Assembly: GCA_021495925.1 (NCBI GenBank)
Contig: JAKEKT010000124.1
Location: forward strand, 1 to 64,000
Reading direction: 5' to 3'
Length of the DNA stretch: 64,000 bases
From: Diplodia intermedia
Taxonomy: Eukaryota; Ascomycota; Dothideomycetes; Botryosphaeriales; Botryosphaeriaceae
In this document: positions 46,413 through 57,928 of the stretch, piece after piece
Position numbering within the stretch: the stretch's first letter is position 1
How the letters are laid out: the number at the start of each line of letters is the position of its first letter
Position numbers and translations under genes: made by a program
The notes under the pieces: generated by a model
Databases searched by the model: none
Told to the model about the DNA's origin: nothing
Seen by the model: only the letters and a program-made list of their open reading frames with translations

Positions 46413-47794
46413 TCAATCCACCCCCACGGCGCTGGTTGCCGAGCTCTGCACCGACACGCACGTCTGTACCTGGATCTCGCCCCTGCCCACCACCGGCCCA
46501 ATGATGCGCTCCTCGCTCGAGCTCTCCCCGTACCTGTTCTTCGCCGCCGCCGTCGTCGCCGTGGCATCGACCTTGCTGCGGCCCCTCGCCGGCACCAGCC
46601 CCGGCAGCTCATGCACGTCCGCCCCCGCACCACTCTTCGCCGCGCCGCCCCCGTGACAGAAGGAGAGGTGGCCCAGCCGCGACGTCCTCGCGCCAGCAAC
46701 ACCGCCCCCGCCCCCGCCGCCGCCGCTACCGCTGCCCGTCTGGTAGTAGCGGTTCTTGTCCGACGAGTGGCCGGCGCCCGCGCTCGACGCCAGCATGGGG
46801 ATGACGTGCGACAGCAGCCAGCGCAGGGACGGCAGGCAGGTGCAGATGAGGCCGACGGCGGCCTCGATGCCGGACCACAGGAAGGCGGGGGCCGAGTCCC
46901 AGGTCGTGTCCTTGACGGCGCGGGTGCTGGCGACGAGGGCCTTCATGCGGATGGCGCTGCAGACGCACACGAAGAGGCCGAGGGCGAAGAGCAGGCACAG
47001 CCCCAGCTTCTTGGCCCGCGACATCTGCAGCCGCTGGATGAAGGGGATCGGCAGCAGCGCCACCCACACGTCCGTGAGCGTGTTGAAGGCCGCCCACGAC
47101 CACCGGAACGCCGAGTTGTTGATGCACCGGCACCCCCCGGCCACCGTCCTGTTCCAGTTGCACGCGATCGGCAGGCACTCGAGCAGCGTCGCCATGATGA
47201 AGCTGAAGGAGCCGACGACGACGAAGGCGATGGACCACAGGCATATGAGCCGGAAGGAGTGGATTTGGAAGACGCGCAGGTAGAGGAGGAGGAAGGCGAG
47301 CTTGTTGAAGAGGATGACGCATTTGTAGAAGATTTGGAAGAGGAAGAAGTACTGAGGGCGGGACGTCAGGGGCCGTTGATGCGCGTGAGGTCGTGGTGTG
47401 GAAAGCGTACCTTTAGTGCGAGGCGCAGGTTGCCTCCTGCTGCTGCTATGTCCTCTTTCCGCAGGCCGAAGCCGTATCTGACGGCTGGTGTGATGTCAGT
47501 GTTTTGCTTTTTTCTTGTCGCTGTCGGAGCGGCTCTGCTACTGCCACTGACCTTCGCACCCGATTACAGTGATGACTATCAGGCAGCACTAGTCGACACC
47601 GTCAGAATTCTGTTCAGTCGCACACGAGAAAAACCACGCACGTTGGATAGCGCCACCATCGCGTCCTCCAGGCCGAGCCAGCCTCTGCGCTTGTACACGG
47701 CCCACATGCGTGTGCATACGATGCAGGTCGCAAGCGTGCCGAGCGAGATGGACACGCCGGTGATGGCGCTGCCCTGCCCGTCCCAGGACTCCAT
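46413..47794 (-). CDS. PTH11-like rhodopsin-fold integral membrane protein
   Basis: Exons 47794-47642, 47588-47552, 47484-47411 and 47351-46413 (minus) give 400 residues. It starts MESWDGQGSAITGVSISLGT, then a membrane helix followed by RMWAVYKRRGWLGLEDAMVA, a hallmark of the fungal rhodopsin family. GCEAVRYGFGLRKEDI, YFFLFQIFYKCVILFNKLAF and MATLLECLPIACNWNRT continue the seven-helix pattern, with FNTLTDVWVALLPIPFI and AIRMKALVASTRAVKDTTWD later. The cytosolic tail after residue 310 is Gly/Ser-rich. Family members are mostly orphan receptors; PTH11 of Magnaporthe senses surface cues. No CFEM domain is present, so it is not the PTH11 subtype in the strict sense. The 37-base second exon is unusually small, and its boundaries rest on frame only. 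Confidence 0.82.
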
Positions 47795-49000
47795 GGTGGG
47801 CAGCAGTGGTTGTCGAGCGGGAAGTGAAATCAAGGTGGGAGAGCCAGCAACGGCCTGGCCGGAATCATGGCGAAATTTGGACGCGCGGGTGCGCCGCGGT
47901 CTTTGCAGTATTAAGATGGCGAAGGGGGCCACGCGAGCGCTTCTGCCGTGCAACTGGACATTACCCTTTTCGGACGATTCTGTTTCACTGCAGATCGGCC
48001 CCGACGGATGATGATAAATTGGTTTTTTCGTAAGTGCCGCACACGCTGATGCCAGGCAGCGAAGCTCCCGACCACGCGGGCAGGTGTGGGAGGAGATTAC
48101 GGCAGCTTACGCCGTGGGGATCCGCCCGCCGTGGTGGTGGAATCCCTGGGCATGCCTGCTCGGGGAAATAAGGCGCCTCTGCGCGGCGGAAGGAACCGTG
48201 CCTCGCACACATTCCTACCATCACGGCGCCTAGGCCCGCTTTGTAAGGTGCGACGAGTTCGCGGGAGTGCTTGACGCTGAGTGGCAGTCTTGTCGCGGTG
48301 CTTGTTTGCCGAGTCCAGGGCCTGCTGTGCCGCACCACCACCCCGGTCGTTGCATTTCACTCATGTTGCCCAGCACCAGCGCACATTTCTCGCGTGAGAC
48401 AGCGACGAGATTTCCGACGGCGACGGCAAGCCTCCAGACACGCGGCGTGCGCTATCGTGGTCAGCCTTCCCGCTGCTGTTTCGTCGATCAGCCATGTGCT
48501 GCTGCCCCCGGACGATACAGAAGGTGAGCGGCAGATCGCTGCCAGGCTGACGGTAGAGGCTGGCCAGTCAGTACATTTTCTCCGGCGGACCGCCACCTCC
48601 GCACCCCACAATTGGCTGCCCGAACAAGGTATATGCAGCTCGGAATATCCGTCGTGATCCCTTGGTATTTTGGCCTCTCCACCCTCTGGCGCAATGCAAT
48701 CAGCTCACTTGGTGATGATAGGACCACCGACTCATCTATCTCTAAACCAACCCTGCACCGGTGACGCCCCTTGCCTCTCCTCCTCGTTTTGGCGCTGACG
48801 CCGCCCCGCTCCGCGACACCGCGAATCGCCTGGTACAGACCAAGCGTGCAGCAATGCCCAGGGATTTCCCGCCCGCCTACAGGTTACTTCTGCTGGCCCA
48901 TGCCCTTCCCCCGGCCAGATGCTTTCCCCTCCCAAACCTTCCTTTCTGCTCACTCTCCCTCTGCCTTTCCCCTGCGATCACAGCATCGTAAGCGACAGAC
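47795..49000. other. Divergent intergenic region
   Basis: 1.2 kb between the starts of the rhodopsin-fold gene (minus) and the MFS permease (plus), so it holds both promoters. A long CT-rich leader (48900-48970) precedes the permease ATG. No gene seen. Confidence 0.5.
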
Positions 49001-50855
49001 ATGAGCATCAAGGCTCCCGAAGTAGTCACGGCCTCGTCGGGCGCGTCCACGCCGCGCGACTCGGAGCGCCTGCCTTGTGAGCCCTTCGACCCCAAGATCG
49101 AGCGCCGCATCCTGCGTAAGCTGGACTTCCAGGTCGTGCCGCTGCTGTGTATCCTGTTCCTGATCTCGTTCATCGACCGGTAAGAACAACCCATCTCAGC
49201 TCTCGTCTATCCGTGCAACAACACCAGTAATTAACGAACCCCTGCAGGTCCAACGTCGCCAACGCGAAGATCCAGGGCATGGAGGAAGACCTCAACCTGC
49301 ACGGCAACCAGTACAACATCGCCGTCTGGATCTTCACCCTCGCCTACGTCGTCTTCGGCGTGCCCGCGAACCTGGTTTTCAAGAAGTTCGGTCCGAAGAC
49401 CTTGAGCCTTATGATGCTGTGCTGGGGTAAGCTTTGCTTTTCGCCCTGTGTTTGATCGTCCGAATGTCGTACTTAGCCGTGTTTCGCATCTTGCTTGCTG
49501 CAGGTATCACCGTTATCGGCCAGGGCGTCACACGATCGGCCGGAGGCCTGATTGCGTGCCGCTTCCTCGAGGGCATCATGGAGGCCGGCTTCGTCCCCGG
49601 CTGCGCCTACCTCATCGGCAGCTATTACAAGAAAGACGAGTTCCTCAGGCGGTACACGTGGTTCTTCAGCGCCGCCATTGCGGCCGGTGCCTTCAATGGC
49701 GTATGTGCCCTCCGCCTGTGCCCTCCCCCAGCCACTGATGCGACGTGTGCAGCTGCTCGCAACCCTGATCTCGAAGATGGACGGCGTGGGCAACTACGAG
49801 GGATGGCGCTGGTGAGTCAATCCTGCCAAGAAAGCGCTTCCCGAATCATGGTATACTGATCGCCCCCTCCCCCAGGATCTTCATCATCGAGGGCCTCATC
49901 ACCGTCGTCTTCAGCTTCTGCTCCATCTTCTGGATCGTCCCCTTCCCCGAGAAAAGCACCATGTTCACGGCGGAAGAGAAGGCCGTGCTGCTGACCCGCA
50001 TCGTCGAAGACGGCGGCGTCGTCCGCCACGACAAGTTGGGCCCGAAGCGCTTCGTGAAGTACATGCTGGACTGGAAGATCTGGCTCTGGTGCGTTGTCTC
50101 TCCCCCCCCATCCATCCATCCATCCTTCCTTCCCACCCATCCCACTCATCCACCACTCTCCCCTACCACTCTCCCTTACCCCCAAACTGACGCATCTCCT
50201 CCTCCTCCTCCACAGCGTGCTATCCTACCTCGGCGCCGAAGAAAACGCCGCGTCCGTCGTCGCCTTCCAGCCCTCCATCCTGCGAGGTCTGGGGTACACA
50301 GCGACGCAAGCGCAGATCCACAGCATCCCCATCTACGCGGCATCCTTCGTCTTCTCGCTCACCTGCGCCTACATCTCGGAGCGGGTGCGGCAGCGCTACG
50401 TCTTCGGGATGCTGGGGTCGCTCATCTGCGCGGCCGGGCTGGCCGTCGAGCTGGCGCAGCCGCGCGCCCCCAACATCCGCTACATGGGCATGTTCTTCGT
50501 CACCGCCGGCCCCTACCTGACGATGCCCATCACGGTGGTGTGGTGCGCGATCAATCTGGGGAAGGGCTACAAGAGGACCGTGGGCTTTGCGTGTGTGATC
50601 GCGTTGGGGAACTGCGGCGCGTTTGTTGCGAGCAATGTGTTTATTACGCGCGAGGCGCCCGTGTATCGCACGGGTTTCAGCACGAATATGGGGTTTGTGG
50701 CGTTGAGCTTGGTGAGCCAGACGGCGCTGTATGTTGGGTTGAGGCTGGAGAATCGGCGCAGGGAGAGGGAGAGGAGGGCGCTGCCTGAGGTGCTGGATGA
50801 GAAGGCGTATGAGGATGCCGGGGAGACGCATCCGGACTTTAGGTATCAGTTGTAA
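49001..50855 (+). CDS. MFS permease of the allantoate/nicotinate (Dal5/Tna1) group
   Basis: Six exons, 49001-49179, 49248-49426, 49504-49700, 49753-49811, 49876-50088 and 50216-50855, give 488 residues. The N-terminal cytosolic part (KIERRILRKLDFQVVPLLCI) leads into the first helix and the loop FIDRSNVANAKIQGMEEDL, then YNIAVWIFTLAYVVFGVPAN and RFLEGIMEAGFVPGCAYLIG, landmarks of the anion:cation symporter subfamily. The remaining helices and the central loop (FPEKSTMFTAEEKAVLL) follow in the usual order for 12 spans. Relatives carry organic anions such as allantoate, nicotinate, pantothenate or biotin precursors. The substrate here is unknown. The fifth intron holds a CCAT/CCTT repeat. Confidence 0.92.
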
Positions 50856-51136
50856 GGAGTGTGGGGGTGGTGCGGTGGGAGCGGAGGGTGGCGAGATCAT
50901 AATGGGTCATGTGTGTTGTGACGGGGTGTTGCTTGTGGCTGGTCCTGTAAAGCAATCTTTTTTGACAACAGAGGCCGTTCATTTTGCACGAATCTCTGGA
51001 AGATGCGGTATAATAAGGATATGAATTGCTAACAGACAATTGGTTGCTGCTGCCCCCTCCCTTAAGTGGCTCTTGTCCCTGGTCGCAGTACGTAGTTCGG
51101 CACATTTTCATTGTCCCCTGGATCGCCCCCAGCCAT

Positions 51137-51460
51137 TCAAACCTCCTCAGCCACTGCAATCGGCAAGCCCTTCTCTCTACAATACTCGTCCAACTCCGCC
51201 GCAGCCCTACTCGCCGGGGCCCTCTTCACCTCCCTGCAGGCCAGGCCCAACATCTCGATCACGACGTCGTCATGGGCGTCCACGTCGCCGTCCCAGTCGT
51301 AGCGCACCAGCAGCACGCCACCCACCTAGTCCTCGGAGTCCTGCCGATCGGACACGGTGGCGACCTGTCGGTAGGTTTCGGGATAGGACTTGTAAAATCA
51401 CGGGTGAGAGCTGGCGATCTCGGCCCACGCATCCGAGTAGCCGGAGAATTTACAAGCCAT
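51137..51460 (-). pseudogene. Stop-interrupted relic of an unrecognised gene
   Basis: One minus-strand frame from ATG 51460 to 51137 reads like protein all the way: ACKFSGYSDAWAEIASSHP, then TGA (51398-51400), FYKSYPETYRQVATVSDRQD, then TAG (51326-51328), then GGVLLVRYDWDGDVDAHDDV and REVKRAPASRAAAELDEYCR. A single intron removing both stops would break the frame. The remaining coding character suggests recent loss. I do not know the family. Upstream, towards 51540, the frame blurs into the next pseudogene. Read-through is a less likely alternative. Confidence 0.5.
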
Positions 51461-51538
51461 TAGCACGCGACGGCTTTCTATCGGTTTGAGGTAGTGTTCG
51501 GGCTCGAGCAATTCGGGAAGGTCGCGGACTGCGAGGGT

Positions 51539-52635
51539 CTATTGCTTTTTTTTTTTTATCCATCTCATAAAGGGTGGAAAGCAGGATGCAAAAGTGGCAT
51601 ACCGTCGGGCACCGTGCTCCAACAGCCGTACTGCCAATGGATAGCAGCATGGGGTGCTGGTGCAGGGACGCGTGGAGAGTGCTCGGGCGCGGCCTCTGGG
51701 GTATCTGATGGACCGTAGTCCAGCTCTTCCATTTCTTTGTAGTCCTCCCAGTTGCGGTTGTAGGCGGGCAGCGCGCGGATGACGCGCGCGCTCTAAGAAG
51801 GCGTGGTGCGGGATGCTTCCCATGACGTCGTTGCTGACGCTGATGGGGGCCGTGAGCGGCAGCCAAGCCGGTTAGGGTAGCGGAGGAGTGTGTCGAGGCG
51901 GTGGTTGCAGCCCCTTGTTTGCATGCGTCAGTCTTTGTGCGTTGCGTGGGCGGAATGGGGAGGGGAAGATCAGAAGTACGTACGTCGTCCAGGTCGATGT
52001 AGATGCCGCCGTAGTGCGCGAGCGCGAAGTAGCGGATCGCGTCGGCGCGCTGGATCGCGTGTGGGTAGCTGTCCCCCGTCGGCTCGAACCAGGGGTGTTC
52101 GGCGGCGATGAAGTCGTTGGCGCTTTCGTCGGTCCAGAACTGAGGTTTCGTCAGTGTCTTGGGTTTGGAGGTGGGTATGTGTGTGTGTGTGTGTGCCAGC
52201 GGTGCCAGTGCCTACTTTGTATTCGTAGTCGGGATGCAGGTCCAGGCAGGACTGCTGGGCCTTTTTCCAATGGTCGGGAATGGTGCGGTTTGTGTAGGTC
52301 TGGTGGATGATTTTGGGGATCTTGGCGTCGCTGATGTGAATGGTGTCGAAGTCGGTTGTTGGATGGACAAGGAGTGCGAGCGACTTCTGAGTAGATGCAC
52401 AAGCTCCCATGAGAGGAGTGCAGAGAACAGGACGCAGCCGAGCCGGAGCACCCGTAGACGTAGCCGTTTTCCCTCGAAGCAGCGAAAAGACCTCTTGATT
52501 GTGGAAGATAGTTAGGTCATGATTATCGTCGTGTTGTTTTATCAGGTGCTGGTTCTTTCTCGGTAGATGAGGGCTGGTGAAACAAGGAGTTGAAGGATAG
52601 ACAAGCCATGGTGTGCATGGTGCTGTGGCGGACAT
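51539..52635 (-). pseudogene. SUR1/CSH1-like mannosyltransferase pseudogene (Gly_transf_sug family)
   Basis: The first exon (52635-52216) ends IPKIIHQTYTNRTIPDHWKK then AQQSCLDLHPDYEYK, and the second (52139-51984) continues FWTDESANDFIAAEHPWFEP and IQRADAIRYFALAHYGGIYI followed by DLDD, the DxD sugar-nucleotide site. This is the hallmark of Och1/SUR1-type enzymes; SUR1/CSH1 add mannose to inositol-phosphorylceramide in the Golgi. Further on, GCNHRLDTLLRYP breaks off (51865-51880), WLPLTAPISVSNDVMGSIPH appears in another frame, and a CG dinucleotide run (51781-51791) shifts the frame again before VIRALPAYNRNW. The normal C-terminal membrane helices are absent. At the other end, the family's N-terminal membrane anchor appears only in a different frame (LRLGCVLFSALLSWELVHLL, 52382-52451). 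Three or more lesions argue for a pseudogene, not sequencing noise. Confidence 0.72.
52179..52196. repeat. GT dinucleotide repeat in an intron
   Basis: Nine GT units lie in the intron between the two intact exons of the mannosyltransferase pseudogene. Confidence 0.9.
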
Positions 52636-55270
52636 GTCAATCCAGTTATAGATGTCTGCATGGCTCTCGTATCACGGGCTAGCGGGGGTGGTATAAGAGT
52701 CGTCCTGACCTTTGATGTTTTGTGCGCGTGCCAGGGGGCAGTGTGGTTTATTCTTCGTCGCGGCAGGCACGGATTATGCTGTGTCAAGTGCTGGCTAGTG
52801 TTCTCGCTGTACAGCCTCTGGAACAGAGCATGTATGCCTTGCGATGCACTTGATCCAGTCGGGGAAGTGCAAAGATTTTCTTCCGTCTTGCGATACAATT
52901 TCCCAATGGCTTTCGCTTGCTCATTCTCGATGTGACAGACTTTCCTCTAGCAGCTGGTCGAATGATAAGAGTTTTGCCAGATAATTGGACAAGTGCAAGA
53001 CGGTCCGAAACAAACAACGGTGGCCTATGCGAGTCTGCCTTGTCCTGTGTGTTCTCCAAAAGGCCTAGACAAAACCGCGCAAGGAAAATGTCTCTACCAT
53101 ATCCACATATGTCCCGCGACAACCTGGGCGACTCGGACTTGACCGCAAGATGCCCCACAACAATCAAGCACACACTGCTATGAGTGCACAAGTTCAACAT
53201 GTTTGGCTGTAGATGGTGCAAATATGGACCTGTCTAAAACAAGCAAGAAACTGTTTACAGCGCTAACAATGTGCACCCTTATGATACAATCGCACCTAGC
53301 TTTGGGACTGGTGAGAACTCAATAAATTTCATTGCAATAGTGTGTACGAGGTCAGATTTCCGCTCAATGATATCATAAATCGATGGATTGTTTGTGCGCA
53401 TATGACGCAGTTCTGCAGCCAGTGTCTCCTGATGAGTGCCAGTATATGAGTCTCAGAGCGAGTAATGGTGATGCGCTCCAGAAGAACAGACCACAAGAAG
53501 TTCAGCATACATACCAGCGATACAGGCATCTTTGGCGGCTTTCAGGCGAGAACTAGGTGGCTACTGCAGACGAGCGTCTAACAGCAAGACGGCAATGGAG
53601 TCCAATTATTGCAGCGGGGAAGGAGCCGTGGCAGAGCTACAAGTGTGCTTCACGACACGGGGAGATGGGCAGTAGTTGGTTGTTCGAACTACTTAGTAGT
53701 TCGAAGCTGCGGTCTAGCCACTGCGGCAAGGCTGAATAGCTCGAAGCCCTACAAAGTTAAGCTTCTGAAATTCGCTTAGGTGCTCCTTTTCGCGGGGAGA
53801 TATTAAGTGGCGTACTGAAGGAGGTCGGCTCTTACGTTCGTTACTACTGTACCTGCAGCTAAGCTGCCGGCACTTGACGGTCGTTTCCGAATGCACGGCC
53901 AATTTACCCGGCGGTATTCAAATTCCGCCACACATGCTCTTGCTACCGAGCCAGTAGTATGGGTCTGGCGCTAGTCAGGCAGACTCGTATGCTCCACTGA
54001 CTCATGCCACCATCCCGAACAGACGGCTTCACGGACGAAGCTTTCTTCCAGAAAGCGGGGTCTCGGCACGGAACATTAAGCTCGCTCCGAAGCCATTGCG
54101 GCTCACCGATGGAACAGCGGGGAGCCTTGCTCATATAAACTATGGGAAGACAGCAGCTGCAGCTGATGATTTGGAACATGCTGTCCTCATTGTCAGTTTG
54201 AAATAAATACTACTCCCGCTTGCCAGCCACGAGTGTCCCGTTGAGGGTACGTATCTCATCGCAAAGTTTAAAGCTATAGAAGAGCTTTGCAAAAATCTAA
54301 CACTGGCTGTAATGCTCGAAGGCTGCCATTGTAGGGGACTCAGAGGATGGAATTGCTTCATAGAGAGCGGATTTACGTATTTGGCCGTTGCAGCCTCATC
54401 GCTTCGGCGGCTTGGAACAACTTTTCGTAAGTTTGGTACAGTGTCCCTTTTCTATCAATCGACCACCCGTAAAACTACCTCTTCTGCGACTTGTGCACCA
54501 AGCTAACGTTTCAGAAGTTCGTGTCGTTTGCAACTCGGTATACAACGTGCTCGACAACTGGGCTGTGCAGGTTAGCCGGCGCTAAGATTAGGCGAGGCTT
54601 AGATCCCGGAGCATGGGGAGGATCAGGGGTAAGTGCAGCACCGTAAACTTGTGGAGAGCTTCTCCGCGCCATTTCCAGCTTCTGCCGCATGCTTGCCTAC
54701 TTCCAAAAGCGTAGCACACAGTGTCGCGACCGCCGAAACGGCGTCTTCGAGGGAGAAAGGGGGCCAAAAGCCATTGTTCGGCTCCCTCGGATGGGGCGGT
54801 GGCGTCCTGCAGTGCTGATCTCCCAGCCCTAGCAAGGCTACTATTTGCCTTGGCGTACGGAGGTATTATTCAGGAGTAATGTTGTAGGATTCCGTGGGAG
54901 CCGCGCGACATGATGTCTGCCTTGCAGCCCCGCTTTTCCACCGCTGCAACACGAAGGCTGGCAACGTGCTGGACACTGCTTCGCTGGCTTCGACAAACAT
55001 CGACAGGGCCCCCGGCGTCTTGAAGGATGTCCGACCCGGGGAAGCACTCGCCCCCACTGCCATGAATGCTCTCGTACGCGCAAGATGACGGACTGAGCCG
55101 CCGCCAGGCACTCAGCCGACTGTCTCGTATAAGCCCACTAGTGGAGCTCGGGCTCGCCGCCTGCGACCAAAAAAAGGCACTCGGCGCCAAGGTTCAAGGC
55201 GGAGGCGTCAATCAAGCTTAAGCTTAAAGCGGGGATCCCGTGCGGTTTACCCTGAGCACGCGGCTTCGCC
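52636..55270. other. Gene-poor 2.6 kb stretch
   Basis: No gene, RNA or transposon was recognised. Short ORFs lack motifs. The one structured element is the palindrome at 53683-53705. I looked for transfer-RNA arms and B-box motifs and found none that fold. Confidence 0.5.
53683..53705. repeat. Perfect 11-base inverted repeat around a single base
   Basis: The arms TTCGAACTACT and AGTAGTTCGAA are exact reverse complements separated by one T. The transcript could form a hairpin with a three-base loop, or the DNA could be a dimeric protein site. There is no gene within 1 kb on either side. Confidence 0.85.
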
Positions 55271-56786
55271 ATGTTCTCTCTTCCCGTTGCCCTTGGTGCA
55301 ACAATACTCTTCGCAAGCCACGCGGCCCAGGCCCTGCAGCTCGACGTCACCCAGGCGCAATCCATCCGAGATGCCACCTCCAACATTGCCTACGGGATGA
55401 TGAGCTGGTACACGGGGAACAACACGGGCGATGTTCCAGGTATCCACTGCTTCCCCGCAGCCTGAAGTCGAGCCGAGCTGACATAGCGCCCAGGAAACCT
55501 GCCGGATCCGTACTACTGGTGGCACGCCGGAGCAATGTTCATGTCCATGGTAGCCCCACACCCGCCACAACACGCAAGCGGCAACTAACAAAAACCAGGT
55601 CGACTACTGGTACTACACGGGCGACAACAGCTACGTCGACGTCACCAAGCAAGCCATCATCCACCAAGCGGGCGACACGTGGGACTTCATGCCCGAGAAC
55701 CAGACCAAATCCGAAGGCAACGACGACCAGCTCTTCTGGGCGCTCGCCGCCATGTCGGCCGCGGAGGCGCGCTTCCCCAACCCGGACAGCAACCAAGCCT
55801 CCTGGATCGCGCAGGTGCAAAACGTCTTCGAGCTGCAGACGGCGCGGTGGGACGAGACGTCGTGCGGCGGGGGCCTGCGGTGGCAGATCTTCACGTGGAA
55901 CAAGGGCTACAACTACAAAAACACCATCTCCAACGGCGGCCTCTTCCAGATCGCGGCGCGGCTCGCACGCTACACGGGCGACGCCAACTACACGGCCTGG
56001 GCCGCCAAGGTGTGGGACTGGTCCACCACCGTGCTCTTCCAGAACGAGACGGACGCGCAGATCGTCCTCAACGACGGCGCCACCACCGAGTCGCAGTGCA
56101 CCCGATCCGACCCCACGCAGTGGACGTACATCTACGGCGTCTACATCGCCGGCGCCGCGTACCTGTACAACCACACCCGCGACGCCCTCTGGCTCGACCG
56201 CACCACCAAGCTCCTCCAAACCATCGAAACCACCTTCTTCGTCGCATCCGCCAACGGCGGGGAGAAGGTCATGTACGAGCTGTGCGAGCCCAGCGGCGAG
56301 TGCGACATCGACCAGCAGTCCTTCAAAGCCTACCTATCGCGCTGGCTCGCGCTGACCGCGCAGCTCGCGCCATCCACCGCGCCGCGCATCTTCGCGCTCC
56401 TACGACCCTCCGCGCTCGGCGCCGCGCGGCAGTGCTCGGGCACAAGCGGCGGGAAAGCCGCGGACGCGTGCGGCCGCCGCTGGGACCGGGAGGCGTGGGA
56501 CGGCACGAGCGGCATGTGCGAGCAGATGGCGGCGCTGCAGGCCGTCGGCGCGATGATGCTGGCGCCGGACGCGGGCCAGGCCCTGCTCGCCCCGGCGTCG
56601 ACGCTGGCCGGCGGCGGCGGCACGAGCAAGCCCAAGGAGGATGGCGGCGGAGGGACTGTTGGGGGCGGGAAGGAGCTGCCGTTGGTTTATACGGAGGATA
56701 TTACGGCGGGGGATAAGGCGGGGGCGGCGATTTTGACGATCTTGCTGTGTTCGGCGACGGTGGGGGTGGGGTATGCGATGTTGTAG
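55271..56786 (+). CDS. GPI-anchored GH76 enzyme, Dfg5/Dcw1-like
   Basis: Exons 55271-55439, 55494-55549 and 55599-56786 give 470 residues. The signal peptide MFSLPVALGATILFASHAAQ precedes QLDVTQAQSIRDATSNIAYG, and GNLPDPYYWWHAGAMFMSMV and WDFMPENQTKSEGNDDQLFW follow, with the catalytic Asp117-Asp118 pair. GGGLRWQIFTWNKGYNYKNT, NGGLFQIAARLARYTGD and MYELCEPSGECDIDQQSFKA are further GH76 landmarks. The C-terminus has a Gly/Ser-rich stretch and a hydrophobic tail (AGAAILTILLCSATVGVGYA), a typical GPI-anchor signal. Dfg5 and Dcw1 are thought to attach GPI-proteins to wall glucan by acting on the anchor's mannose. Several N-x-T sites are present. Confident family call. Confidence 0.93.
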
Positions 56787-57691
56787 GGGGGGAGGGGAAG
56801 GAGACGGGGGAATTGGGGGAGGTTGGTGATGGTGGACGGGGGTTTCTATTTTTTTCGTTGGTGTGAGGTTGGAGGAGGAAAGACGGGGGGGTGGCAACTC
56901 CGAATTCTCTTGCGAAGCATAGGGCGGGTGGCGTTCTGGCTCGGATTTCTTTTTTTTCCCCTCTTGATGGCCTCGCAGTTGTTTTACAGGTCCGGGATGC
57001 CATTGGTCGAGTTTCGAGACCCATGTGGGCGTACATGGCAGGCGCATTGAAAAGAATTTCATAGAAAATAAGCCAAGATTTCAAGATGTTTGAGCACGGC
57101 GTCGTCTCACATTGTAGCACTGATATGTTTTTCGTGGGGGGAATGGATTCGGTTGCAGTGCAAAAGCTTGAAGCAAAGGGTTGTCGATGGTCAATTTGAA
57201 TTGCAACACGGCTTTGGGGGCCAGCGTCGCTGATAAAGGGCGGGAACGGATGTATTCCGCTGTTGGTACAAAGAAAGTCAAAAGCCCAGTTTAAGCTCAA
57301 GACGGGCATAAGCAAGACCTATTACACATGCGGCCAACTCCGACGTGCTTGTACCAAAACGGAAGGCACCGCGCATCATGTAGGGTTCGCATCATTTCTA
57401 CCCGACTAAGCCAAGTCACTACGCCCTTTAAAGACGTCTAAATAGAAAGCCAGGTTCCTAGACGCCACCCCTGCCAGCGGGACGCTCGCCCGATCTTTCC
57501 TGCCGCCATGATTGGCCTGCCGCACCGCTGCAGACAAGGCTGTAGATGTTTCCGATTCAGCACAAGACGCGTGAACCGTCCCCGGGTGGCACGGACAGCC
57601 GGCTGAAGAATTACCCCGTTACGGAATAGTCGTCGGGGAAGCGGGTGAGCGGGCACACATCCATGATGGGGCTCGGGTCGAGCCGTGAAGC
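56787..57691. other. Intergenic region after the GH76 gene
   Basis: GGTGGGGGAGG-type purine-rich 3' flank, then mixed sequence; nothing coding is supported. Confidence 0.5.
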
Positions 57692-57851
57692 ACTTCGATC
57701 ATTCTCATTCCGCACGCTTTGTTGATTCGTATGTCTACACGCTGTCTTCGTTCGTACGTATGTCTGTCTACAAGCTTCGTTCGATTCGTATCTGTACACG
57801 CTTCGTTCATTCATATGTATCTCTAAACGCTTCGCTGGTGGTATCTCTACG
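57692..57851. repeat. Degenerate minisatellite, about six units of 25-33 bases
   Basis: Successive units begin TTCGTTC or similar and end TACACGC, TACAAGC or TAAACGC, with ATTCGTATGTCT-like middles. Unit lengths vary and divergence is high. It ends 78 bases before the stop of the DUF7703-like gene on the opposite strand. Confidence 0.75.
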
Positions 57852-57928
57852 TAGCCAAATAAAAGTTAAAAAATACCAAAAATCCAACTCCGTAGACAAA
57901 ATGCAAGACAAAAAGAACACCACCGCAA

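Noticed and set aside
46611..48011. A 466-codon plus-strand frame
   Set aside because: It is antisense to the rhodopsin-fold gene and lacks hydrophobic or domain structure.
52636..55270. Transfer-RNA gene or transposon remnant
   Set aside because: I looked for B-box-like motifs, cloverleaf arms and terminal repeats and found none that fit.
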